Below, piece after piece: positions 1-8,831 of a stretch of DNA of 64,000 nucleotides. The stretch comes from Marinobacterium mangrovicola (GTDB lineage Bacteria; Pseudomonadota; Gammaproteobacteria; Pseudomonadales; Balneatricaceae), in NCBI RefSeq assembly GCF_004339595.1, contig NZ_SMFU01000009.1, positions 62,001-126,000 on the forward strand, written 5' to 3'. Below the pieces are notes generated by a model. The model saw only the letters and a program-made list of their open reading frames with translations. It had not been told where the DNA came from and ran no database searches. Made by a program: the position numbers and the translations under genes. The stretch's first letter is position 1, and each line of letters starts with the position of its first letter.

Positions 1-1
1 G

Positions 2-1228
2 CCCCTGTTTGTCTGTCTGCTGCTGGCTGCGGTGGTCGGTTTCTTTTTCGTCGATCTGTCGCTGCTGCCGCGCATGCTGCCGCAACAGCTGTTCGCCGGC
101 ATCGACGTATTTTCGCTGATGGCGATTCCGCTGTTTATCCTGGCCGGTAACCTGATGAACAGCGCCGGTCTGACCCCGCGCCTGATCGACCTGGCCAAGG
201 CGCTGGTGGGCCACCTGCGCGGTGGACTCGGCTACGTCAACGTGGTTTCCAGCGTGTTCTTCGCCGGCGTTAACGGCTCGGCGGTAGCGGATACCTCCGC
301 GCTGGGCTCGCTGCTGGTTCCGGCAATGAAGAAAGAGGGCTACTCCACCGCCTACGCGGCGGGCCTTACCGCCGGTAGCTCGCTGATCGGACCGATTATT
401 CCGCCCAGCATTTTCATGATTCTGTACGCCTCACTGACCAATACCTCGGTGGGTGATCTGTTCCTCGCCGGCGTAATTCCGGGCCTGATCCTCGGCGTTG
501 CCTTCATGATCATGAACTGGGCCTATGCCCGCAAGGCGCAGCTGGCGGTGACCGGCACCCGTCCTACGCTCAGGGGTGTGACCGTCGCACTGTTCCAGGC
601 CGCTCCCGCGCTGATGGCGCCGTTTATTATCGTCGCCGGTATCGTGTTCGGTTTTGTGACCCCCACCGAATCCGGTGCGCTGATCGTGGCCTACGCCGTT
701 GCCGCCGGCCTGTTCAGCCGTCATCTGGACTGGCAGGGGATTAAATCCGCGGTTTGCGAAACCACCCGGCTTTCCTGCGCTATATTCCTGATTATTGCCG
801 CGTCTGCGGTGGTGAGCTGGCTGCTGGCGTTTGCCCAGGTGCCGAGCGAGTTCTCGGTGCTGCTGGCGCCCTTCTCCGACAGCCCGATCATCACCCTGCT
901 GCTGCTCAGCCTGATCACCTTTGTCACCGGCATGCTGATGGAAGAGGTTTCCGCGCTGATGCTGCTGACACCGGTATTCCTGCCGGTAGCGATGCAGGCG
1001 GGTGTGGATCCGGTTCACCTGGGGATTATCGTCACCATGAACATCACCATCGCGCTGATCACGCCGCCCATGGGCGCCTGCGTATTCGTCGCCGCGGCGG
1101 TGAGCAAACTGGATCTGAGCGTCATGTTCCGCGCGATCTGGCCCTTTGTACTGGTGGCCCTGTGTACCCTGATCCTGCTGATTTTACTGCCTCAAATTAC
1201 TCTGTTCCTGCCAGAGCTGCTGGGATAA
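2..1228 (+). CDS. TRAP transporter large permease (DctM type), 5' partial
   Basis: Large membrane subunit of a tripartite ATP-independent periplasmic (TRAP) importer, which drives solute uptake with an ion gradient and a periplasmic binding protein. The frame is open from base 2, so the N-terminus lies outside the window; a GTG at 32 is internal. Hydrophobic helices run throughout, with the family features GPIIPPSIFMILYA (about residues 130-145 of the visible part) and a late TPPMGACVF segment. The binding protein and small permease should lie upstream. The stop is 2 nt before the VanX-like gene, implying cotranscription. Substrate cannot be read from the permease. Confidence 0.93.
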   Translation, partial: PLFVCLLLAAVVGFFFVDLSLLPRMLPQQLFAGIDVFSLMAIPLFILAGNLMNSAGLTPRLIDLAKALVGHLRGGLGYVNVVSSVFFAGVNGSAVADTSALGSLLVPAMKKEGYSTAYAAGLTAGSSLIGPIIPPSIFMILYASLTNTSVGDLFLAGVIPGLILGVAFMIMNWAYARKAQLAVTGTRPTLRGVTVALFQAAPALMAPFIIVAGIVFGFVTPTESGALIVAYAVAAGLFSRHLDWQGIKSAVCETTRLSCAIFLIIAASAVVSWLLAFAQVPSEFSVLLAPFSDSPIITLLLLSLITFVTGMLMEEVSALMLLTPVFLPVAMQAGVDPVHLGIIVTMNITIALITPPMGACVFVAAAVSKLDLSVMFRAIWPFVLVALCTLILLILLPQITLFLPELLG

Positions 1229-1230
1229 CC

Positions 1231-2025
1231 ATGACAGACAACGCTACAACACCGCTTCAAGCAGACAATGCTGCACCGATAGACCAGGTGATTCCGTCCA
1301 TTCCGATGCCGGACTGGGAGAGCCTGCGCGCCATGCCACTGGAAGAAAACCAGGAACCGCTGCTGCCGCTGAGCCTGAGCCCGGTGATCACCACCTACCC
1401 GGCTTACTACAAGATGGGCGTGCCCAACGCCATGGATGAGTGCTTCGTGCGCCGCAGCGTCTTCGATCGCCTGATCGAAGCGAACCGCCTGCTGCCTGAG
1501 GGGCTGCGGCTGGTGGTGCTGGACGGCTGGCGGCCGTTTATCGTCCAGCAGTACCTGTTCGATACCCTGAACAACCTGATCCAGCACGCCAAGCCCGAGC
1601 TCAGCGCCGAGGAGCAATACGCCTTTGCCCGCACCCTGGTCTCTCCACCCAGTGCCGATCCCGTGGCGCCGAGTCCGCATCTGACCGGTGGTTCCGTGGA
1701 TGTCACCCTCAGCGATACCGATGGCCACCTGCTGGATATGGGCACCCTGTTCGATGAGGCCAGCCCGCTCTCCTGGAGCGCCGCGCTTGAGGAACAGGGT
1801 GACAGCTGCAGTAACGAGGAAGCCCGCACCAACCGCCGTATCCTCTACAACGTGATGACCGCGGTGGGCTTTACCAACCTGCCCAGCGAGTGGTGGCACT
1901 ACGACTTCGGCAACCAGCTCTGGGCGCTGAACAGGGGCGAGCCAAAGGCCGTTTACAGCGCCACCCGTCCACCGGGTGTTGAGCGTCTCTGGCAGCGCCA
2001 GCTGGGACTGAAACCAGGCATTTGA
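1231..2025 (+). CDS. VanX-like D-alanyl-D-alanine dipeptidase
   Basis: 264-residue zinc dipeptidase of the VanX/DdpX family, which hydrolyses D-Ala-D-Ala. Zinc ligands and catalytic residues of the family are visible: Arg101 in DGWRPF, His150 and Asp157 in SPHLTGGSVD, Glu220 and His223 in EWWH. No signal peptide is seen, so it is predicted cytoplasmic. ATG at 1231 is chosen because it follows the TRAP permease stop by 2 nt. In E. coli, DdpX sits with an ABC dipeptide importer; here a TRAP permease takes that place, suggesting uptake and cleavage of a D-amino-acid dipeptide or related carboxylate. No van resistance genes are visible, so a catabolic or wall-recycling role is more likely than glycopeptide resistance (inference). 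Confidence 0.88.
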   Translation: MTDNATTPLQADNAAPIDQVIPSIPMPDWESLRAMPLEENQEPLLPLSLSPVITTYPAYYKMGVPNAMDECFVRRSVFDRLIEANRLLPEGLRLVVLDGWRPFIVQQYLFDTLNNLIQHAKPELSAEEQYAFARTLVSPPSADPVAPSPHLTGGSVDVTLSDTDGHLLDMGTLFDEASPLSWSAALEEQGDSCSNEEARTNRRILYNVMTAVGFTNLPSEWWHYDFGNQLWALNRGEPKAVYSATRPPGVERLWQRQLGLKPGI

Positions 2026-2055
2026 CCGTTATCACCGCACGGCTCTTTTCCTGCC

Positions 2056-2083
2056 CTGACGCCTGCTCTCAGCGCTCTATACT
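2056..2083 (+). promoter_or_regulatory. Candidate sigma70 promoter of the HlyD/ABC operon
   Basis: CTGACG (2056-2061), a 16-bp spacer and TATACT (2078-2083) lie 33 bp before the GTG start at 2116, in the gap after the dipeptidase. The -10 also falls within a short CTCAG/CTGAG inverted repeat. Sequence match only. Confidence 0.4.
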
Positions 2084-2115
2084 GAGAGTGAAGCAAGGGA
2101 CAGGAAAAGACCCCG

Positions 2116-3258
2116 GTGAAACGAGCACTGATACTTCTGGCGATACTGCTGCCGCTTACGGCAGCGATCTGGTATTTCTCCCGCCCTCAACCCATTGCCG
2201 TCACACTGATCCAGGTCGAGCGCGGCCCGGTCGAGGTGATTGCCGCCAACAGCCGTGCCGGCAGTATTCGCGCCTGCCAGCGTTCCCGCCTTGCCGTTCC
2301 TCTTGGCGGTCGTGTGGAACAGCTGCTGGTGGACGAAGGCGATCGGGTCAAAACCGGGCAACTGCTGCTACAGCTCCACGACGATGAGCAGCAGGCACTG
2401 GTCGCTCAATCCAGGGCCGATCTTGAAGCGGCACAACTGGAACAGCAGCGATCCTGCCTCAACGCCGATCTCACCCAGCGCGAGCTAAAACGCTCCCAAT
2501 CCCTTGCCGCCCGCAAACTGGTTTCCGCCGAACAGTTGGACCGGCTAAGCACCGAAGCGCGCACCAGCGCCCTCGACTGTGAACGAGCCCAGGTGGCCAT
2601 TGCCCAGTCTCAAGCCCAGCTCGCCCTCTATTCCGCTCAGCTGGAAAAACGCCAGCTACGCGCCCCCTTTGCCGGCATTATTGCCGAGATCAATGGCGAG
2701 CCCGGCGAATACACCACACCTTCCCCTCCCGGCGTGGCGACACCACCCGCCGTCGATCTAATCGATGACAGCTGCCTTTACGTGCGCGCCCCTATCGATG
2801 AGGTGGAAGCGGCCCACCTCGCACCCGGCCAGAGTGCGCGCATCACCCTGGATGCCTTCAGAGGCGAGAGCTTCAACGGCACCCTGACCCGCATCGCGCC
2901 GTTTGTATCGGAGCTGGAGAAACAGGCCCGCACCGTGGATGTGGATGTCTACTTCACACCCGTCCCTGCAACCACCCGCTTACTGGTGGGCTACAGCGCC
3001 GATGTGGAGGTGATCATCGAGCAACATGCCGATCAGCTGCGCATCCCCACCGAGACACTGCTGGAAGGCAGTTATGTTCTGCGCTTTAACCCGAACAGCT
3101 CAACGCTTGAGAAGGTCGCCATTACCACCGGCGCCGCAAACTGGACCTGGACTTCTATTACCTCCGGCCTCGAAGCAGGGGATCAAATCCTTTCCCGGCT
3201 CGATATCGAGGGCGCGGTCGAAGGTGCCCAAGTTGAAGGCAAGGTCCGCGCGGAATGA
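2116..3258 (+). CDS. HlyD/MacA-type periplasmic adaptor subunit
   Basis: 380-residue membrane-fusion protein that would link an inner-membrane ABC transporter to the periplasm or outer membrane. It has an N-terminal membrane anchor (about residues 3-18), a lipoyl/barrel-sandwich half (GGRVEQLLVDEGDRVKTGQLL), a Gln/Glu/Ala-rich coiled-coil hairpin (about 95-170), the second lipoyl half (LRAPFAGIIAEI) and a C-terminal beta-barrel. GTG start at 2116 preceded by AGGAAAAGA. It overlaps the ATPase gene by ATGA (3255-3258), so translation is coupled. No TolC-like gene is visible; a housekeeping outer-membrane channel may be used. Substrate unknown. Confidence 0.85.
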   Translation: MKRALILLAILLPLTAAIWYFSRPQPIAVTLIQVERGPVEVIAANSRAGSIRACQRSRLAVPLGGRVEQLLVDEGDRVKTGQLLLQLHDDEQQALVAQSRADLEAAQLEQQRSCLNADLTQRELKRSQSLAARKLVSAEQLDRLSTEARTSALDCERAQVAIAQSQAQLALYSAQLEKRQLRAPFAGIIAEINGEPGEYTTPSPPGVATPPAVDLIDDSCLYVRAPIDEVEAAHLAPGQSARITLDAFRGESFNGTLTRIAPFVSELEKQARTVDVDVYFTPVPATTRLLVGYSADVEVIIEQHADQLRIPTETLLEGSYVLRFNPNSSTLEKVAITTGAANWTWTSITSGLEAGDQILSRLDIEGAVEGAQVEGKVRAE

Positions 3259-3992
3259 TCAGGCTGGAGCAGCTGTGCAAAACCTATCACCTGGGCGGCG
3301 AAAGCGTGCATGCCCTGGATCATATGGATCTTGCCATCGCCGCCGGCGATTACCTCTCGGTGATGGGGCCTTCCGGCTCCGGGAAATCCACGCTGCTGAA
3401 TATGCTTGGATTGCTGGATACGCCCGATAGCGGCGAGTACTGGCTTGAGGAGCAGCAAGTTAGCCTACTTAACGAGGAGCAGCGTGCCGCCCTGCGTAAC
3501 CAGCGCATCGGTTTCGTGTTCCAGGCCTATCACCTGATCGACCGGCTCAACGCCCGCGAAAATATCGAGCTGCCACTAGTACTGAATGGCACCCCACCGA
3601 AACGGCGTCGCCCGCTGATCGATGAGCTGCTGCAGCGTCTGGGACTGGAAAAACACGCCCTGCACCTGCCTCACCAGCTATCAGGTGGCCAGCGCCAGCG
3701 GGTGGCCATCGCCCGGGCCGTGATCCGTAAACCCGCGCTGCTGCTGGCGGACGAACCCACCGGCAACCTGGACAGCCACTCCAGCAACGAGGTGATCGAA
3801 CTGCTGGAGGAGCTCAACGGCGAGGGCATCACCCTGCTGGTGGTCACCCATGATCCCAAGATCGGCGAGCGCGCCCACCGCAGGCTGTGGATGCAGGATG
3901 GCAGGCTGACCGGGGAGAACCTCGACGCCAAAAGTCGCGAAGGTCGGACAGGTCGAAAAGCTCGAAAAGGTAGCGACGATGCGCAGCGCTGA
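3255..3992 (+). CDS. ABC transporter ATP-binding protein (MacB/LolD type)
   Basis: 245-residue nucleotide-binding subunit. Walker A GPSGSGKST at residues 38-46, signature LSGGQRQRVAIARA, Walker B LLLADEPTGNLDS and H-loop VVTHD are intact. It overlaps the adaptor by 4 nt and the first permease by 14 nt, so it is part of a four-gene transporter. The last ~20 residues are an unusual basic tail of (G/S/A)-R-x triplets encoded by a 9-bp tandem repeat (3932-3976); the fold ends before it, so the tail is probably dispensable. LolD itself is excluded because no LolC/E-type genes of the lipoprotein pathway are seen. Confidence 0.9.
   Translation: MIRLEQLCKTYHLGGESVHALDHMDLAIAAGDYLSVMGPSGSGKSTLLNMLGLLDTPDSGEYWLEEQQVSLLNEEQRAALRNQRIGFVFQAYHLIDRLNARENIELPLVLNGTPPKRRRPLIDELLQRLGLEKHALHLPHQLSGGQRQRVAIARAVIRKPALLLADEPTGNLDSHSSNEVIELLEELNGEGITLLVVTHDPKIGERAHRRLWMQDGRLTGENLDAKSREGRTGRKARKGSDDAQR
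3932..3976 (+). repeat. Imperfect 9-bp tandem repeat, 5 units, inside the ATPase 3' end
   Basis: Five consecutive 9-mers (aagtcgcga, aggtcggac, aggtcgaaa, agctcgaaa, aggtagcga) keep frame and encode the basic C-terminal tail of the ATPase, ending 2 nt before the next gene's ATG. Confidence 0.7.
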
Positions 3993-5196
3993 CCTGCTGA
4001 GCTTTAACCTGCGCCTGCTGACACGCCAGTGGTTTCGTACCCTGATGATCCTGCTGGCCACCGCCGTGGGCGTCGCCGCCGTGCTGCTGCTGACTGGCCT
4101 TGGCGAGGGCGCCCGCCGCTTTGTGCTGGAGGAGTTCTCCCTGCTGGGTCAGGACACACTGATTATGCTGCCCGGACGCAAGGAGACCACCGGCGGCCTG
4201 CCGCCACTGACCGGGGAAGGCAGTCGCGATATCACGCTGGCCGATGTGGCGGCGCTGGAACGCCTCAGCAGCATCTCGCTGGTGGCGCCGCTGATCGCCG
4301 GCAACGCCCAGGTGGTCTATGCCGGCCGCAACCGCGAGGTGATGACCCTGGGCACCAGCGCACGTTTCTTCGAGATCCGTAAACTGACCTTGAAGCAGGG
4401 ACGCTCCCTGCCGTTGATACCGCTGGAGCGTGCCGAGGCGGTCTGCCTGATCGGCCCGAAAGCCAAGACCGACCTGTTTGGCAGCGCCCAGGCGCTGGGT
4501 CAGTGGCTGAGAATAGGTGAGCGCCGTTTTCGCGTGATAGGCATTATCGAGGACCGCGGCCAGTCCCTCGGCATGGATGTCAGCGATCAGTTGATTATCC
4601 CCGTGGCCTCGGCACAGCAGATCTTCAATGTGCAGGGGATGTTCCGCGTGTTCCTGAAGGTTCGCCCCGGCAGCTCCATGCAGCAGGCCCGCAGCGAAAT
4701 TCTCGATCTGATGCAGAAACGTCATGGCGGCGAACGCGATGTTACCCTGATCACCCAGGATGCTCTGCTCGGCGCCTTCGACGATATCTTGAAGTTACTG
4801 ACATTGAGCGTCGGCGCCATCGCAGCGATCAGCCTGGTGGTGGCCGGTATCCTGATCATGAACATCACCCTGATCAGCGTCAGCCAGCGCACCGCCGAGA
4901 TCGGCCTGCTGAAGGCCCTGGGCGCCAGCCGAGGCGACATCCGCCTGCTGTTTCTCAGCGAGGCGATGCTGCTGGCACTGCTCGGCGCCCTGATCGGCAT
5001 CGGTAGCGGCTACGCCCTGCTCTGGCTCGGCCACAGCCTCTGGCCTCAGTTCCCTGTCTCAGTACCGCTCTGGGCGCTGCTCGGTGCGCTCTCGATTGCA
5101 CTGGGCGTTGCCGCCCTGTTTGCCTGGCTGCCCGCCAGCCGCGCCGCCCGCCTGCCACCGGTGGAAGCGCTGCACGGGGAGATCGGCCATGCTTAG
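3979..5196 (+). CDS. ABC transporter permease, MacB/FtsX type (first)
   Basis: 405-residue permease. One N-terminal transmembrane helix (about residues 16-36), a large periplasmic MacB core domain (about 45-250) and three C-terminal helices with the FtsX-family segment AEIGLLKALGASRGDIRLLF. ATG at 3979 is preceded by AAGG and overlaps the ATPase end. It is paralogous to the next gene; the two probably form a heterodimeric membrane core. Systems of this type (type VII ABC, mechanotransmission) usually export or extract substrates rather than import. Confidence 0.87.
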   Translation: MRSADLLSFNLRLLTRQWFRTLMILLATAVGVAAVLLLTGLGEGARRFVLEEFSLLGQDTLIMLPGRKETTGGLPPLTGEGSRDITLADVAALERLSSISLVAPLIAGNAQVVYAGRNREVMTLGTSARFFEIRKLTLKQGRSLPLIPLERAEAVCLIGPKAKTDLFGSAQALGQWLRIGERRFRVIGIIEDRGQSLGMDVSDQLIIPVASAQQIFNVQGMFRVFLKVRPGSSMQQARSEILDLMQKRHGGERDVTLITQDALLGAFDDILKLLTLSVGAIAAISLVVAGILIMNITLISVSQRTAEIGLLKALGASRGDIRLLFLSEAMLLALLGALIGIGSGYALLWLGHSLWPQFPVSVPLWALLGALSIALGVAALFAWLPASRAARLPPVEALHGEIGHA

Positions 5197-6382
5197 CCGC
5201 GACTATCTTCGCCTCACGCTTAGCAACCTTCACTCGGGGCGCATGCGCTCGGCGCTGACCATCCTCGGCATCGCCATCGGTATCGCTGCCGTGATGCTGC
5301 TGACCACCCTCGGCGAAGGACTGCGCCTCTACGTGCTGGAGAACTTCTCCCAGTTCGGCAGCCGCATCGTGGCCGTAAGCCCCGGCAAAAACCAGACCGG
5401 CGGAATCGGCGGACTGCTCTCCAGCACGCGCCCGCTAAGCATTGAGGATGCCAACAGCCTGCGCAACCTGCCCTACGCTATCCATGTGGTGCCGGTGGTC
5501 CAGGGCGCCGGCGCCATCGAGTACGGCAAACGGGTCAGACATACCGATATTCTCGGCACCGGATCGGAGGCGGCCGATGCCTGGCTGTTCCGCGTGGCGC
5601 TGGGCAGTTTTCTGCCACCCAGCGCCGGTTATTCACAGCCCTTTGCCGTGGTTGGCCACAAGGTGCGTAACGAGCTATTTGGCACCGAAAATCCCCTGGG
5701 CAGGTTTATCCGCGTCGGTGGTGAGCGCTATCGCGTGGTGGGCGTGATGGAAGAGAAGGGACAGATGCTCGGCTTCGACCTGGACGATATCGTCTACATC
5801 CCCATCGACCGCGCCCTAAGTCTGTTTAACCGCACCGGTCTGATGGAGGTGGATATCACCTACCAGCCCGGCACAAGCGCCGAGGCGATGGCCGAACGGA
5901 TACGCAACCGGCTGATCGCCCGACACGGCGCAGAGGATTTCACCATCATCACCCAGGACGAGATGCTCGCCAGCCTGGACCGGATTCTCGGCATTCTCAA
6001 GCTGGCGATCGGCGGTTTGGGCGGGATTTCACTGCTGGTGGGCGCCATAGGCATATTGACGATCATGGTCACCACGGTGCGCGAACGCCACGGCGAGATC
6101 GGTCTGCTGCGCGCCATCGGCGCCACCCGCCGGCAGGTACTGCTGCTGTTTCTGGCCGAGGCGACCCTGCTGTCGCTGGCCGGCGGCCTGGTAGGCATGC
6201 TGCTGTCGGGGTTGCTGCTGACCGCACTGACGCTGGCGATCCCGGCACTGCCGATACAGATCAGCCCGCTGTTTTTACTCCTGGCGCTGGGGCTCTCCGC
6301 CCTGGTCGGTCTTTTGGCCGGCGTTATTCCGGCCAGCCAGGCGGCGCGACTCGACCCGGTTATCGCGCTGCAAAGCGAATAA
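5189..6382 (+). CDS. ABC transporter permease, MacB/FtsX type (second)
   Basis: 397-residue paralogue of the preceding permease: N-terminal helix (about 18-40), MacB periplasmic core, and three C-terminal helices with EIGLLRAIGATRRQVLLLF. The ATG at 5189 overlaps the upstream stop by 8 nt; an in-frame extension upstream to 5084 lies inside the previous gene and is rejected. Last gene of the adaptor-ATPase-permease-permease operon. A 9-bp tandem repeat follows 10 bp after the stop. Confidence 0.87.
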   Translation: MLSRDYLRLTLSNLHSGRMRSALTILGIAIGIAAVMLLTTLGEGLRLYVLENFSQFGSRIVAVSPGKNQTGGIGGLLSSTRPLSIEDANSLRNLPYAIHVVPVVQGAGAIEYGKRVRHTDILGTGSEAADAWLFRVALGSFLPPSAGYSQPFAVVGHKVRNELFGTENPLGRFIRVGGERYRVVGVMEEKGQMLGFDLDDIVYIPIDRALSLFNRTGLMEVDITYQPGTSAEAMAERIRNRLIARHGAEDFTIITQDEMLASLDRILGILKLAIGGLGGISLLVGAIGILTIMVTTVRERHGEIGLLRAIGATRRQVLLLFLAEATLLSLAGGLVGMLLSGLLLTALTLAIPALPIQISPLFLLLALGLSALVGLLAGVIPASQAARLDPVIALQSE

Positions 6383-6392
6383 GCTGGGCCCG

Positions 6393-6437
6393 GTTGCTTA
6401 CGTTACTTACGTTGCTTACGTTGCTTACGTTGCTTAG
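6393..6437. repeat. 9-bp tandem repeat GTTGCTTAC x5
   Basis: Five head-to-tail copies (four gttgctta[c/g], one gttacttac) fill most of the 62-bp gap between two convergent genes. No stem-loop or T-run is seen, so it is not an obvious terminator. Confidence 0.9.
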
Positions 6438-6444
6438 GTAACGC

Positions 6445-7077
6445 TCAGTCCTTCGGCGTCACCCGCAGTAGCCAGGTTTTGATCTCTTCACCGGCATCCG
6501 CCATCAACGCAGAAAACGCATCCACAACGGCGCTGACCGCGGTGCCCGCGGCCGGCTTGTCCAACTCGATGGCGCGCTCGGCAATCAACGCACGGCTATC
6601 GCTGTCGATCAGTTGCAGATAGCCGCGCATCACCGCCACCGGTTCACCATCACGATACTCGCTCTGAAACGCATCCAGCCGGCTGACCAGTTCATAGCGG
6701 GCATCGATTCTCGCGCTGTCGCTGCTGATATGGGCAAAGCGGCTGTCGCTTTGCAGCGCATGGACCAGGTAATCGCGCCAGAGTGTCGGCACATTGGCGC
6801 TCCAGCGGTTGCCCTTGTACACGCTGACCGGCTGCTCCTCAGGGACCACCAGCAGGTAACGACCGCTGAGCAGATCCTGTGCCTGGGGTCGCAACACACG
6901 TAGATCAGAGAGTTCAACGGGACCAAGATCCTGCTTGGCGGCCGGCTGCAGCGTCCAGCTCTGTACCGGATCGGACTCCGGAAGCAGACTACAGCCGCCC
7001 ATGGCAGAGATAACCACCAGGCAGAGCCCAAGCACTAATCCCTTATTCACTTTTTTCGGCGCCTCAGATCGCAACAT
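6445..7077 (-). CDS. PqiC-like ABC transport auxiliary lipoprotein
   Basis: 210-residue predicted outer-membrane lipoprotein. N-terminal signal with lipobox SAMGGC, then a sandwich domain of the ABC-type transport auxiliary lipoprotein (PqiC-like) family: W-x-L near the start, LRVLRP, and a dimer-like LQSDSRFAHIS segment. Start at 7077 is chosen because AAGAGG sits 6 nt upstream and it follows the MCE gene stop by 10 nt; an ATG at 7104 lacks a ribosome site and would overlap that gene. Last gene of an Mla-like operon; likely the outer-membrane partner of the MCE protein. Confidence 0.82.
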   Translation of the reverse strand: MLRSEAPKKVNKGLVLGLCLVVISAMGGCSLLPESDPVQSWTLQPAAKQDLGPVELSDLRVLRPQAQDLLSGRYLLVVPEEQPVSVYKGNRWSANVPTLWRDYLVHALQSDSRFAHISSDSARIDARYELVSRLDAFQSEYRDGEPVAVMRGYLQLIDSDSRALIAERAIELDKPAAGTAVSAVVDAFSALMADAGEEIKTWLLRVTPKD

Positions 7078-7087
7078 GCTCTGCCTC

Positions 7088-8026
7088 TTAAGGGGTAAAT
7101 TCATTGGCCGGAGCCTGTCCGGTCAGGTAGCCCGCCGGGTCCTCTTCCAGCCGCGACAGGATACGGTTCAGCGTGCCCAGGCTACGCTGCAGCTCGCGCA
7201 TCACAGGACCGATCTCGGCGACGCCCTGAAAGCCTTGATCCAGCTGAGTAGCATTGCGGCTCAGCAGTCCCTCCAGCTGTTCGCTACTGCTGGCCAGCGA
7301 ACGCATCGCCTTCTGCCCCTCATCGAACATGGGCCCACCGCGGGAAACCAGCAGTTCATCGGCATGGCCCATCAATTCACGGGCATCGAGCATCACCCGC
7401 TGCGCTTCCTGCGCGGCCAGGGTCAGCTCATTCAGGCTGGTCGAAACGTCACTGCGCGAATCCGCCAGATCGGAGGATACCCGTTCCAGGTTGTGGATAA
7501 TCAGGCCAATACGCTCGATATTATCCGGCGAGAGCAGCTTGGCGCCCTGCTCCACCAGCTCGTTGACATTGGCGAACAGGGTTTCGCTGTTACCGATCAA
7601 CGAGCCAAAGGCGGAAGGCTCCGCCTGGATGATCGGTAACTCATCCTCGTGCCTCTCCAACGGCGGCGCCTTGGGGTTATCGGTGGTCAACAGGATGTTG
7701 GCGGAGCCGGTGATATTGGCGATTGCCAGTTTAGCGACGGTACCCTGATTGATCGGTGTGGTGGCGTTAACCTCGATATCGGCCAGCACGCGGCGTGGAT
7801 CGGCAGGATCCAGCGCCAGCTGTCGCACCTCGCCCACGCGCAGCCCGCTGTACTTCACCTGGCTGCCCACGCTAAGGCCGCTGACCGCCTCGTTGAACAC
7901 CACCCGGTAGCTGAGGGTCTCCTCCTGCTTGCCGGAGTTCACCAGCCAGACGCCAAAGCCCAGCGCCGCCAATAACGCCACCAGCGTAAACAGGCCGACC
8001 ACTACATGATGTACGCGCGTTTCCAT
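7088..8026 (-). CDS. MlaD-like MCE-domain protein
   Basis: 312-residue substrate-binding component of a lipid ABC transporter. One N-terminal transmembrane helix (about residues 8-30), a single MCE domain (about 38-115, with GLSVGSQVKYSGLRVGEV) and a long helical C-terminal part with coiled-coil character, longer than E. coli MlaD (about 183 aa). ATG at 8026 has AAGGAG upstream and follows the ATPase stop by 1 nt. Its hexameric ring is expected to shuttle phospholipid across the periplasm together with the lipoprotein downstream. Confidence 0.88.
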   Translation of the reverse strand: METRVHHVVVGLFTLVALLAALGFGVWLVNSGKQEETLSYRVVFNEAVSGLSVGSQVKYSGLRVGEVRQLALDPADPRRVLADIEVNATTPINQGTVAKLAIANITGSANILLTTDNPKAPPLERHEDELPIIQAEPSAFGSLIGNSETLFANVNELVEQGAKLLSPDNIERIGLIIHNLERVSSDLADSRSDVSTSLNELTLAAQEAQRVMLDARELMGHADELLVSRGGPMFDEGQKAMRSLASSSEQLEGLLSRNATQLDQGFQGVAEIGPVMRELQRSLGTLNRILSRLEEDPAGYLTGQAPANEFTP

Positions 8027-8027
8027 A

Positions 8028-8831
8028 TCAGCTCCTTTGCACCGCACTATTATTCACCGAACCACTTTTCACTGCTCGATGGGCGGCCCTGCCACGGGGA
8101 CCTTTGAAATAGCTTTGTATCCAGTCGTCCGGGTATTCCGCCACCCGCTCCGGCGCATCCGCCACCAGCACCCGTTTCTGCGACAGCACGGCGATTCGGT
8201 CACACACGGTCCAGAGCGAATCCAGGTCGTGGGTCACCATAAACACGGTGAGCCCCAGCGCATTGCGCAGCGTCAGCAGCAGCTGATCGAAATCGGATGC
8301 GCCGATGGGATCGAGCCCCGCCGTGGGCTCATCAAGAAACAGTACATCCGGGTCCATCGCCAGGGATCGCGCCAGCGACGCACGCTTGATCATGCCGCCG
8401 GACAGCGATGCGGGATAAAGATCACCGGCATGGGGCGCCAGACCCGACAGCGCCAGTTTCACCTCGGCCAGCTCCTCGGCATCGTCACGGCTAAGGCCCG
8501 CATGCTCAATCAGCGGCAGCGCGACGTTTTCCCGCACCGTCAGTGAACTGAACAGCGCCCCACCCTGAAACAGCACGCCAAGGCGCTGTTCGAGTCGTGA
8601 ACGCTCTTCCACCGGCAGTGCCAGCAGATTCTGACCGAACAGTCTGACCTCCCCGCCGCTGGGTCGGTTCAGACCGACGATGGAGCGCAGCAGCACCGAC
8701 TTGCCAGTACCCGAGCCACCCACAACCCCCAGGATTTCACCGCGATAAAGATCCAGATCCAGATCCTCGTGCACCGAGTTATCGCCGAAGCGGTTACTCA
8801 GGCCGCGCACCTCAATAATGGCTTCGTCCAT
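8028..8831 (-). CDS. MlaF-like lipid ABC transporter ATPase
   Basis: 267-residue ATPase with Walker A GGSGTGKSV, signature LSGGMIKRASLARSLA and Walker B DVLFLDEPTAGLDP; the M-I-K-R variant after LSGG is typical of MlaF-type proteins. The ATG at 8831 shares a base with the permease stop (TGATG), implying translational coupling; a GTG one codon earlier is less likely. Energises the adjacent MlaE-like permease. Confidence 0.9.
   Translation of the reverse strand: MDEAIIEVRGLSNRFGDNSVHEDLDLDLYRGEILGVVGGSGTGKSVLLRSIVGLNRPSGGEVRLFGQNLLALPVEERSRLEQRLGVLFQGGALFSSLTVRENVALPLIEHAGLSRDDAEELAEVKLALSGLAPHAGDLYPASLSGGMIKRASLARSLAMDPDVLFLDEPTAGLDPIGASDFDQLLLTLRNALGLTVFMVTHDLDSLWTVCDRIAVLSQKRVLVADAPERVAEYPDDWIQSYFKGPRGRAAHRAVKSGSVNNSAVQRS

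Noticed and set aside
1231-2025. Vancomycin resistance gene vanX
   Set aside because: No vanH/vanA ligase or VanRS regulator is visible; context is a TRAP importer.
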